NCBI GenBank assembly: GCA_012519465.1
Contig: JAAYQD010000008.1
Location: forward strand, 1-12,655
Reading direction: 5' to 3'
Source: Candidatus Cloacimonadota bacterium
GTDB taxonomy: Bacteria > Cloacimonadota > Cloacimonadia > Cloacimonadales > Cloacimonadaceae
Length of the DNA stretch: 12,655 bases
This document shows, piece after piece, positions 6,039 to 12,655 of this stretch (within the stretch, counting starts at the first letter, position 1; every line of letters starts with the position of its first letter). The position numbers and the translations under genes were made by a program. Below the pieces are notes generated by a model. That model did not search any database and was not told where the DNA came from. It saw only the letters and a list, made by a program, of their open reading frames with translations.

Positions 6039-7174
6039 AATTGCCTCCGCTTGGCGCTGATATTTAGGATCACGCCCACGGATGCGGAATCCACCAGGAG
6101 GGCGGTTCCCCCATAACTGATAAAAGGCAGGGTGGTGCCGGTGGAGGGAAGGATGGACATTGCCACGCCGGTATTCACAAGCACATTGAAAAAGATATTC
6201 ATTGCCAAGCCCGCACATAAAAAGCGTAAATAGATATCTTCCTGGGATTGGGCTACTTTGAAAGCCCTGAAAAAGAGCAAACAATGGAGGCCGAAGATGA
6301 TCATTGCCCCCAAAAAGCCAAATTCCTCTCCGATGATGGTGTAAACGTAATCAGTGCGGGATTCAGGAAGGTAAAAATGCTTGGCGCGCCCCTTGCCAAC
6401 GCCCGTGCCAAACCAGCCTCCACGAACGAGTGCTGTCATGCTTTCCCTCACCTGATAGTCATCTGCTTTCAGGGTTTCGGATGAGGCGTTGCGCGTGAGT
6501 AGAAAATATGCTTTATAGGTTTCCAGACGGGCAGAGCGGAATTCGGCTCCGAAGGTGATAATGACAAACACCAATAATACTCCTGCCAAGGAGACCGATA
6601 GCACATAACGCATCCTGATGCCGGCGTAGGTGACCATCCCCAAGAGGGTCATTCCGCTGATGATGAGCGTGCTGAGGTGGCGCTCCAGAGTGATGAGGGT
6701 ATATACCACTGCGGTGGCAAAGACGAGGGGATAAAAGTGTTTCCACAGATCCTTCAGATTTGCCTCTTTCAGCTCTTCATGCTTTTTGCTGAGATGCTGG
6801 GCATAGTAAAAGATGAGTGCCACACGGGCTATAAAGCTGGGCTGGATGCTGATGAAACCCAGGCTGATGGCGCGGGTGCCGCCCTTGTGGGTGCGTCCCA
6901 CAATCAAAACAGCCACCAGGAGGGCAATCGAGCCTGCCATGATGATGATATTGAGGGGTTTCAGCTTGTTCAGATCAAAGAAGTGCAAGATCATCAGCGC
7001 TGCCACAACGCTGATGGCAAGAAATGCTGCATGACGGTAAAAATAGCCCATTTCGTCTTGGATGGCGGTGAGATTGAGCATGACCAACAAGCCAGCCAGT
7101 AACAGAATAAAGTAGCTGATCACGATGGCTTTATCGTAGGAGACAATAACCTGTTGATGTCTATTTCTTTTCAT
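6035..7174 (-). CDS. ftsW: Septal peptidoglycan glycosyltransferase FtsW (SEDS family), divergent
   Basis: Polytopic SEDS protein that polymerises lipid II at the septum with its partner class B PBP. The 379 residues contain about ten hydrophobic segments from residue 15 to 375. Family landmarks are the IQPS loop (110-113), FGTGVGKG (255-262), LPESRTDYVY (269-278) with the putative catalytic Asp275, GEEFGFLG (282-289) and LPFISYGGTALL (349-360). It lies between murD and murG, the usual ftsW position, which favours FtsW over RodA. Several normally polar cavity positions differ: QPSExxK is QPSFIAR (111-117), and the loop usually like QPDLGT is ERHLST (164-169). The ATG lies within the last codons of murD (14-base overlap). 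The nearest AGGA is about 12 bases upstream, so its ribosome site is weak and translation is probably coupled. Confidence 0.95.
   Translation of the reverse strand: MKRNRHQQVIVSYDKAIVISYFILLLAGLLVMLNLTAIQDEMGYFYRHAAFLAISVVAALMILHFFDLNKLKPLNIIIMAGSIALLVAVLIVGRTHKGGTRAISLGFISIQPSFIARVALIFYYAQHLSKKHEELKEANLKDLWKHFYPLVFATAVVYTLITLERHLSTLIISGMTLLGMVTYAGIRMRYVLSVSLAGVLLVFVIITFGAEFRSARLETYKAYFLLTRNASSETLKADDYQVRESMTALVRGGWFGTGVGKGRAKHFYLPESRTDYVYTIIGEEFGFLGAMIIFGLHCLLFFRAFKVAQSQEDIYLRFLCAGLAMNIFFNVLVNTGVAMSILPSTGTTLPFISYGGTALLVDSASVGVILNISAKRRQL
6044..6048 (-). promoter_or_regulatory. Shine-Dalgarno GGAGG that fixes the murG GTG start
   Basis: GGAGG on the minus strand lies 5 bases before the GTG at 6038-6036, inside the end of ftsW. 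It supports the 360-residue MurG over the longer frame starting at 6284. Confidence 0.85.
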
Positions 7175-8516
7175 TTTCTTTTGCCATCCTCGTTACAATC
7201 TCTTTGAAGTATTCACCCCGCTCTTCAAAATTGCGAAAGCGATCAAAACTGGCGCAGGCGGGGGAGAGGAGCACGACGTCTCCTCTTTGTGCTTCGGCAA
7301 AGGCTGTGCGGACTGCGGTTTCAAAATCTTCAATAACAGAAGTGGGGAGCCGCCCCTCCCAAGCCTCTTGCATCTTGGCTTTGGTATCTCCGGTGAGATA
7401 CACCTTCTGTGCCCATTTGCTCAACATATCTGTAAGGATGCCAAAGTCTTCACCCTTGTCGCTGCCGCCCATAATCACCCGCACGGGCTTGCCGAAGGAG
7501 ACGAGGGCGGATTTGACGGAATCGGTATTGGTGGCTTTGGAATCGTTATAAAAGCTCACTCGGTTGATGGTGGCAACGTATTCCAGGCGGTGGGCAAGAG
7601 ATTTGAAGCTGGAAGCCTGTTTGATGGCGGCTTCCATATCCAAACCCAGTGCCTGCACGCTCAAGAGTGCCGCCATGGTGTTGGCATGGTTGTGAGGACC
7701 TTTGATCTGTAAGTCTTCAATAAAAAGCCGGTGTTTGGTGCCGAGATATATATACTGATCGCTCTTCCAAGCATCAACTGGCTTATCCTGAGGGTCCAGA
7801 GAAAAGGCGAGCAGATGAGCTTTGATATCAGCCTTATTATCCACTATCATGGGGCAATCCAGACTGATGACCGCCGCATCACGCGCTGTCTGATATTGGA
7901 AGATGCCCAGCTTGGAGGCGGCGTATGCCTGGAAACTGGGGTATCTATCCAGATGGTCTTGGGTAATATTCAAGAGTACTGCCACATCCGGATGGAAGCT
8001 ATGGATGGTATCCAGCTGGAAGGAGGAAACCTCCAACACGATATAATCTATGCCGGGGCGGTGGATGGGATAGCTGCAAAAGGCGGCACCGATATTGCCA
8101 GCCAGGATGCTTTTGTAGCCCAGCCCTTTAAGGATATGATGGATAAGGCTGGCGGTGGTGCTCTTGCCATTGGAGCCTGTGACGGCTATAATCTTGGAAT
8201 CCTTGGCTTTGATCTGGTAACCAAATTCTATCTCGCTGATGATTTGGATGCCCTGTGCATAGCCTTTTTGCACGATGGATGCCGTGAGGGGGATGCCCGG
8301 GCTGATAATCCAGACAGGGCACTGCAAAAGGCGCTCTGTGTGGCCTCCAAATTCACAATCAAACTCGGCTTCCAGCTCGTCTGCTTCAGGCACGAGGTTG
8401 CGGGGCTTGAGATCACTCAGAAAGGCTTTGCCGCCCAGCTCTTTTATCTTGTGGGCTGCTGCCATGCCACTGCGTGCAAGCCCTAATATTCCGTAAGTAA
8501 TGGATGCATCAAACAT
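7161..8516 (-). CDS. murD: UDP-MurNAc-L-alanine--D-glutamate ligase MurD
   Basis: Cytoplasmic ligase adding D-glutamate to UDP-MurNAc-L-Ala. The 451 residues fit the family. The N-terminal domain begins YGILGLARSGMAA (8-20), the MurD-type uridine-binding loop. The P-loop is GSNGKST (114-120), then LEVSSFQL (161-168) and NITQDHLDRY (183-192). A lysine in the YAASKLGIF context (198-206, Lys202) is placed like the carbamylated lysine of Mur ligases. GPHNHAN (273-279), HRLEYV (309-314), NDSKATN (324-330) and LLSPACASFDRF (416-427) are MurD-diagnostic. The ATG has GAGGGA (8522-8527) 5 bases upstream and starts 13 bases after the mraY stop. Its 3' end overlaps ftsW by 14 bases. Confidence 0.98.
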   Translation of the reverse strand: MFDASITYGILGLARSGMAAAHKIKELGGKAFLSDLKPRNLVPEADELEAEFDCEFGGHTERLLQCPVWIISPGIPLTASIVQKGYAQGIQIISEIEFGYQIKAKDSKIIAVTGSNGKSTTASLIHHILKGLGYKSILAGNIGAAFCSYPIHRPGIDYIVLEVSSFQLDTIHSFHPDVAVLLNITQDHLDRYPSFQAYAASKLGIFQYQTARDAAVISLDCPMIVDNKADIKAHLLAFSLDPQDKPVDAWKSDQYIYLGTKHRLFIEDLQIKGPHNHANTMAALLSVQALGLDMEAAIKQASSFKSLAHRLEYVATINRVSFYNDSKATNTDSVKSALVSFGKPVRVIMGGSDKGEDFGILTDMLSKWAQKVYLTGDTKAKMQEAWEGRLPTSVIEDFETAVRTAFAEAQRGDVVLLSPACASFDRFRNFEERGEYFKEIVTRMAKENEKK

Positions 8517-8529
8517 GTGTGTCCCTCAT

Positions 8530-9633
8530 CTATCGCAGCTTGATGGTGCTGAGCCCCAAAGCCAAAAGCAGGATGGCAACAATCCAAAAGCGGATCACTA
8601 TCTTCGCCTCATGCAGGCCTTTGAGCTCGTAATGATGATGCACGGGGGCACAGAGGAATACCCTCTTGCCGGCTCCAAAGCGCTTTTTGGTGTATCTGAA
8701 CCAAGAGCGCTGGATGATCACAGACATGGTTTCCCACAAAAAGAGGAAGCCGATGATTACAAAGAAGATCTGCTCTTTCAGCAGGATGGAGATCACCGCC
8801 ATTACGCCGCCCAAGGTGAGCGAGCCGGTATCTCCCATAAAGACCTGTGCGGGATAGGAATTGAACCATAAAAAGCCAATCAGGGTGCCTATCATCGCAG
8901 CAATAAATACGGTCAACTCCCCTGCGGAAGGTAGGAATTCAAGATTCAGGTATTCTGCGGCGATGAAATTGCCTTTTAGGTATGCCATCACACCCAAGCC
9001 CAAGGCAGAGAAGATCATGATGCCAGAGGCGAGGCCGTCCAATCCATCTGTGAGATTGACGGCATTGGATGTGCCCACGATGAAAAACATAATAAAGGGG
9101 ATAAAGAGCACTCCCAATTCCAGATAGGTGTTTTTGAAGAATGGAATCTGGAGGGCAGACACGCTGGAAACGGAATCATGACTAAAATAGATGGCAAGGG
9201 AGAGCAGGAAGGCAATGCTAAACTGTCCCCACAGCTTATACTTGGGCACCAGGCCTTTTTTGGCTTTCACATAGTTTTTGAGATAATCATCCAAAAAGCC
9301 CAACAATCCCAGCCAAATGGTGGTGAGATACATCATCAGGATGGAATGGTTGGAAAGGTTGTTCCACAACAGAGAAGAGATCATGAGGGAGCTCAGGATT
9401 ATCAAGCCTCCCATCGTGGGTGTGCCTGCTTTGATGCGATGTTTTTCCGGGGCGTCATCGTCAATGGTTTCCACCGCCGCCATGCGCTTTAACATTCTGA
9501 TAAAATAGGGACCCAAAAACAGTGAGAGCAAAAGCGAGGTGATGAATGCGCCAATGGAGCGGAAGGTGACGTAGCGGAAGACGTTGAAGATGATGCTGTG
9601 TTGTGCCAAAGGGAAGAGAAGATGGTAAAGCAT
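8530..9633 (-). CDS. mraY: Phospho-N-acetylmuramoyl-pentapeptide-transferase MraY
   Basis: Integral membrane enzyme that moves phospho-MurNAc-pentapeptide from UDP to undecaprenyl phosphate, making lipid I. The 367 residues include about ten transmembrane helices. KHRIKAGTPTMGG (64-76) is the conserved first cytoplasmic loop. The acidic pair is DDYLK (115-119), followed by NAVNLTDGLDGLASG (190-204), FMGDTGSLTLGG (265-276) and APVHHHYELKG (329-339), the HHH loop specific to MraY. The ATG directly follows the murE-murF stop (TAA then ATG with no gap), with AAGGA (9641-9645) 7 bases upstream inside the fusion gene, so the two are probably translationally coupled. All catalytic motifs are intact. 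Confidence 0.99.
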   Translation of the reverse strand: MLYHLLFPLAQHSIIFNVFRYVTFRSIGAFITSLLLSLFLGPYFIRMLKRMAAVETIDDDAPEKHRIKAGTPTMGGLIILSSLMISSLLWNNLSNHSILMMYLTTIWLGLLGFLDDYLKNYVKAKKGLVPKYKLWGQFSIAFLLSLAIYFSHDSVSSVSALQIPFFKNTYLELGVLFIPFIMFFIVGTSNAVNLTDGLDGLASGIMIFSALGLGVMAYLKGNFIAAEYLNLEFLPSAGELTVFIAAMIGTLIGFLWFNSYPAQVFMGDTGSLTLGGVMAVISILLKEQIFFVIIGFLFLWETMSVIIQRSWFRYTKKRFGAGKRVFLCAPVHHHYELKGLHEAKIVIRFWIVAILLLALGLSTIKLR

Positions 9634-12465
9634 TTAGACTTCCTTTTTGATGATGGGCAACAGCTTTTCCAGGTGGATGCCGTTTGATGCCTTGATCAGG
9701 ATTACCGCATCGGCAGCTATCTTAATGCCTGCCAGGGCGGCTGCTGCGGCTTCCACATCTGCAAAATGCAATGCCTCTTTGCCGGCTTCGGTGGGATGAT
9801 AATGAAGGCTGTGTGTGCCCACGGTGATGAGGCTCTGAAACTGCATTTCAGTAAGGATGGCGCCTATCATCTGATGATATCCCTCGCTCATTACACCAAG
9901 CTCCAGCATATCTCCCAAAATGGCTATATGAGGACGCTGGGGCTGGTAATCCTGCCAATATTCAATGGCCTTGTGCATGGAAACCGGATTGGCGTTGTAA
10001 CAATCCACAATCAGGGTAAGCGTTCCGGATTGCTGGAGCTCCAAGCGTTGATCTATCTTTAGGGGCATCAGCAGAGCCTTCTGGATGCTGTCTGTGGCAA
10101 AACCTTGCTCCAAGGCAAAGGCTATGGCAAAGGCAGCATTGGTAACATTGTGAGGCACGGGGGAGGGGATATAAAAATCCAGATCGTTGATACTAAAGCT
10201 CTGCCCGGCATCCTTGCTATGCACATTATGAATCCTATAAGCGGAATCTGCCGTATAGCCAATCCCCTTGCCAGAATCGGCGAACTCCATAAAGCGAGGA
10301 TCATCACCATCATAAAGCCTCACCTGCAAAGGATGGCGCAAGAGCGCACTCTTCTCGGTATAAACACCATCTTCATTGCCAAATGCCTGCAGATGTGCCG
10401 GACCGATATTGAGCACAATGCCCACATCTGGATTAAGGACTTCTGCCAAAGCGGCTATCTCTCCCTTCTGGCTGGTGCCCAGCTCAAAGATGCCATAGCG
10501 ATGCCAGAATTGCACCCGCCTGATGGTCTGACACAGCCCGATGATATTATTCTCGTTGGCGTGGGTCTTCAGAGTGGCTCCTTCTTGATTGCATACGTTG
10601 GCAAGGATTTCCTTGCAGGTGGTTTTGCCGGTGCTGCCAGTAAGCGCCACCTTTTGGATGTCAAACATAGCCAGATACTTGGCATGCAGTTTTGCCATTA
10701 TATTCAATGAAGATTCTGTCTGCAGATAGCGGTCATGTTCCGGCAAAGCCAGCTCGCCAATGGCAAAATTGGCTTCGCTCTCCAAAGCCTTGCCCAAAAA
10801 GGCATGAGCATCAAAGCGCTCTCCTTTGAGGGCAAAGAAAACTGATTCCGGCTGGATATTGCGCGTGTCTGTGGAGATATGCCAATACAGGCGTGGGAGG
10901 GAATATCCTCTGGCGGGAAGCTCCTGGGTTTCATCTATCATCAGCCTCAGTGTAAGCTCATCTATGGGCAGTGCCAGCCTTTGCTCTTCACGCTCTTCAT
11001 CAGCCAGAGCGGCAGCGGCTATCTGCACATCGTCAAAGGGATGTCTCACCCCTTCAATTTCCTGATAGTTCTCGTGTCCCTTGCCACAGATTACCACGAT
11101 GTCATCCTCACTTGCCATGTGGATGATGCTCCTGATGGCTTGTTCCCGATCGCGGATAATCCACCAGGGTAGGTTTGGATGGGAGCCGCTTATGATATCA
11201 CGGATGATGGCATTGGGATTTTCGCCACGGGGGTTATCGTCTGTAACAATCACGGCATCGGAGTATTTCAAGGCGGTGCTGAGCATCAGAGGGCGTTTGC
11301 CCTGATCCCTGTCTCCACCGGCGCCCATCAGGCACAGCACCCTTTTGTGGGGTAATTCATGACAGGTCTTCAGCACTGCTTCAATAGCCTGCGGTGTATG
11401 TGCATAATCCACATACACGCCGATGCCTCTATCGTTGGGAACGCTCTGCATCCTGCCAGGGATGTTTTTCACGCTGCCCATGATGGCGCTGATATCGCGC
11501 AGATCAAAATTCATGACGTGAAAGGTGGCGGCTGCCAAAGCCAGATTGTAAGCATTAAAGCTGCCCACCAGGCCAGAGCGCATCCTGATGCCTCCATCGC
11601 GCGTACATAATATAAAGCGCAAGCCATCCCGCTCACATTCCAAATCCTGAACCTCATAGGCAGCCCACTGGGTACCCACGGTGAAAACCGAGCCCATGCC
11701 CTCGCTCAAATCATCAGCCAGCTTGGCGCCAAAGGCATCATCGGTATTGATGATGGCAACCGCTTCGCCACGCTTTACCACATCAAAGAAGCTGGCTTTC
11801 ACCTTGCCATATTCCTCCATGGAGCTGTGAAAATCCAGGTGATCACGGCTGAGGTTGGTGAATAAACAATAGTCAAACTGGATGCCATACACCCTATCCA
11901 GAGCGATGGCGTGGGAAGAGACCTCCATGATCACATAGGTCACCTCGGCTGCGCGCATTTGGGCCAAGATGGAATTCAGCTCCATGATATCCGGAGTGGT
12001 ATGTTGGGTATTGTAGTGTTTATCATTGATGCGATAGCCCAGGGTGCCGATCCAGCCGGCTTTGTAACCCAGGCTGCGCAAGGCTTCAAAGATGATGAGG
12101 GAGCTGGAGGTCTTGCCATTGGTTCCCGTCACGCCCACGAGGCGGAATGATGAGGCGGGGTCTTTGAAATAAAGCTTTGCCAATAGTGCCGCCGCCTTGC
12201 GTGTGTCATTCACCTTTATTTGAGGGATATCTCCGGCTTGCAGGTCTGTAACCACCACAAGGGCAGCTCCACGCTTGAGTACATCCGTGATAAAGCTGTG
12301 CCCATCCACGCTTGCCCCCTTGATACATACAAAGATATCATCCTTGTTTACCAAGCGGTTGTCCGTGAGGGGTGCGCCCGGGAATACCGAATCTGCAGCC
12401 AGGGCTTTCACCTGTGGCTCCAGCCCATGCTTGTTAAAGAGGAGGATAATCTGGGACAGCTTCAC
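9634..12465 (-). CDS. murEF: Bifunctional MurE-MurF fusion: mDAP-adding and D-Ala-D-Ala-adding ligase
   Basis: One 943-residue frame (GTG start) holds two complete Mur ligases, adding the third residue and then D-Ala-D-Ala to the UDP-MurNAc peptide. The MurE half (about 1-485) has the P-loop GTNGKT (114-119), HTTPD (155-159), EVSSH (181-185), Lys223 placed like the carbamylated lysine, DYAHTP (353-358), DNPR (410-413) and GKGHE (461-465). DNPR is the motif of meso-diaminopimelate-type MurE. After a charged, Ala-rich linker (about 480-503), the MurF half carries STDTRNIQPESVFFALKGERFDAHAF in its N-domain (531-556), P-loop GSTGKT (610-615), NENNIIG (637-643), GPAHLQAFG (688-696), YNANPVSM (823-830) and LGDMLELG (850-857). 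No stop or frameshift separates the halves. The GTG is preferred over an ATG 21 bases upstream: it gives the typical MKLSQ start, has GGAGG 7 bases upstream, and overlaps the ftsI stop as GTGA. Confidence 0.97.
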   Translation of the reverse strand: MKLSQIILLFNKHGLEPQVKALAADSVFPGAPLTDNRLVNKDDIFVCIKGASVDGHSFITDVLKRGAALVVVTDLQAGDIPQIKVNDTRKAAALLAKLYFKDPASSFRLVGVTGTNGKTSSSLIIFEALRSLGYKAGWIGTLGYRINDKHYNTQHTTPDIMELNSILAQMRAAEVTYVIMEVSSHAIALDRVYGIQFDYCLFTNLSRDHLDFHSSMEEYGKVKASFFDVVKRGEAVAIINTDDAFGAKLADDLSEGMGSVFTVGTQWAAYEVQDLECERDGLRFILCTRDGGIRMRSGLVGSFNAYNLALAAATFHVMNFDLRDISAIMGSVKNIPGRMQSVPNDRGIGVYVDYAHTPQAIEAVLKTCHELPHKRVLCLMGAGGDRDQGKRPLMLSTALKYSDAVIVTDDNPRGENPNAIIRDIISGSHPNLPWWIIRDREQAIRSIIHMASEDDIVVICGKGHENYQEIEGVRHPFDDVQIAAAALADEEREEQRLALPIDELTLRLMIDETQELPARGYSLPRLYWHISTDTRNIQPESVFFALKGERFDAHAFLGKALESEANFAIGELALPEHDRYLQTESSLNIMAKLHAKYLAMFDIQKVALTGSTGKTTCKEILANVCNQEGATLKTHANENNIIGLCQTIRRVQFWHRYGIFELGTSQKGEIAALAEVLNPDVGIVLNIGPAHLQAFGNEDGVYTEKSALLRHPLQVRLYDGDDPRFMEFADSGKGIGYTADSAYRIHNVHSKDAGQSFSINDLDFYIPSPVPHNVTNAAFAIAFALEQGFATDSIQKALLMPLKIDQRLELQQSGTLTLIVDCYNANPVSMHKAIEYWQDYQPQRPHIAILGDMLELGVMSEGYHQMIGAILTEMQFQSLITVGTHSLHYHPTEAGKEALHFADVEAAAAALAGIKIAADAVILIKASNGIHLEKLLPIIKKEV

Positions 12466-12655
12466 AAAGAAGCCTCCACCACGCATGCCGCCCCGGGATA
12501 GATTTTGGTGCCCGGAGCTATGCTTTGGGATTGGACGATGCCACTTCCCTGAACGTTGATTTTGAGCTTGTGAACAGATGCCATAGCCAAGGCTTTGCGG
12601 AGACTGAGCCCCCTCAGATCTGGCATTTGACCATTGGGCTGGGGCTTTGTGGCTG
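12462..12655 (-). CDS. ftsI: Penicillin-binding protein FtsI/PBP, C-terminal PASTA domain (5' part outside window)
   Basis: Only the last 63 codons are in the window; the gene continues past the right edge. After an N/P/Q-rich linker the visible protein is a single PASTA domain: MPDLRGLSLRKALAMA opens it (residues 10-25 of the fragment), with QGSGIVQSQSIAPGT (35-49) and VVEASL at the end. MPDL near the start and the SQSIAPG turn are PASTA hallmarks. PASTA domains end many class B PBPs (FtsI/SpoVD/PBP2x type), the septal transpeptidases. The place directly before murE is the standard ftsI position in dcw clusters. The transpeptidase domain itself cannot be checked here. The stop TGA overlaps the GTG start of murE-murF by 4 bases. 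Confidence 0.85.
   Translation of the reverse strand, partial: ATKPQPNGQMPDLRGLSLRKALAMASVHKLKINVQGSGIVQSQSIAPGTKIYPGAACVVEASL
12473..12477 (-). promoter_or_regulatory. Shine-Dalgarno GGAGG that fixes the murE-murF GTG start
   Basis: GGAGG on the minus strand lies 7 bases before the GTG at 12465-12463, within the last codons of ftsI. It would fall inside the coding sequence if the upstream ATG at 12486 were used, and that ATG has no comparable site. It therefore decides the start. Confidence 0.85.

Noticed and set aside
6039..6284. N-terminal 82-residue extension of MurG from an ATG at 6284
   Set aside because: The extension reads ftsW in another frame, has no MurG-like residues, and the GTG at 6038 has a strong ribosome site and starts exactly at the conserved MurG N-terminus.

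Overview
The window is the distal part of a division and cell wall (dcw) cluster. All ten genes lie on the minus strand, so they read from right to left: the 3' end of ftsI (PASTA-type penicillin-binding protein), a murE-murF fusion, mraY, murD, ftsW, murG, murC, ftsQ, ftsA, ftsZ. An intrinsic terminator and a patch of small repeats follow ftsZ. This is the classic bacterial gene order, with two differences: murE and murF are one reading frame, and no murB or ddl lies between murC and ftsQ.

The genes form one tightly packed unit. Most neighbours overlap by 4 to 14 bases or are separated by fewer than 20, and almost every start has its own Shine-Dalgarno sequence. The only larger gap is 65 bases, between murC and ftsQ. 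No convincing promoter is visible, so the promoter is probably upstream of ftsI, outside the window. Two starts are GTG codons that overlap the previous stop as GTGA (murG and murE-murF). In both cases the longer ATG-initiated frame is spurious and runs back into the upstream gene.

Together the genes cover the cytoplasmic and membrane steps of peptidoglycan synthesis. MurC, MurD, MurE and MurF add the stem peptide, MraY and MurG make lipid I and lipid II, FtsW polymerises glycan and FtsI crosslinks it. FtsQ, FtsA and FtsZ are the divisome scaffold and Z ring. The DNPR motif in the MurE half points to meso-diaminopimelate in the peptide stem. The set implies a walled bacterium dividing by a Z ring, probably with a diderm envelope given FtsQ, FtsA and mDAP.

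The lineage cannot be fixed from the sequence. The PASTA tail on FtsI, the divergent FtsW motifs and the general protein character would suit a member of the FCB assemblage such as a Cloacimonadota-like uncultured bacterium, but this is only a guess.

This is mostly conserved housekeeping DNA, and I see no undescribed defence or mobile system. The points worth a second look are the MurE-MurF fusion, loss of several polar cavity residues in FtsW, a changed substrate-binding loop in MurG, and the nested palindromes and 7-bp tandem repeat after ftsZ.
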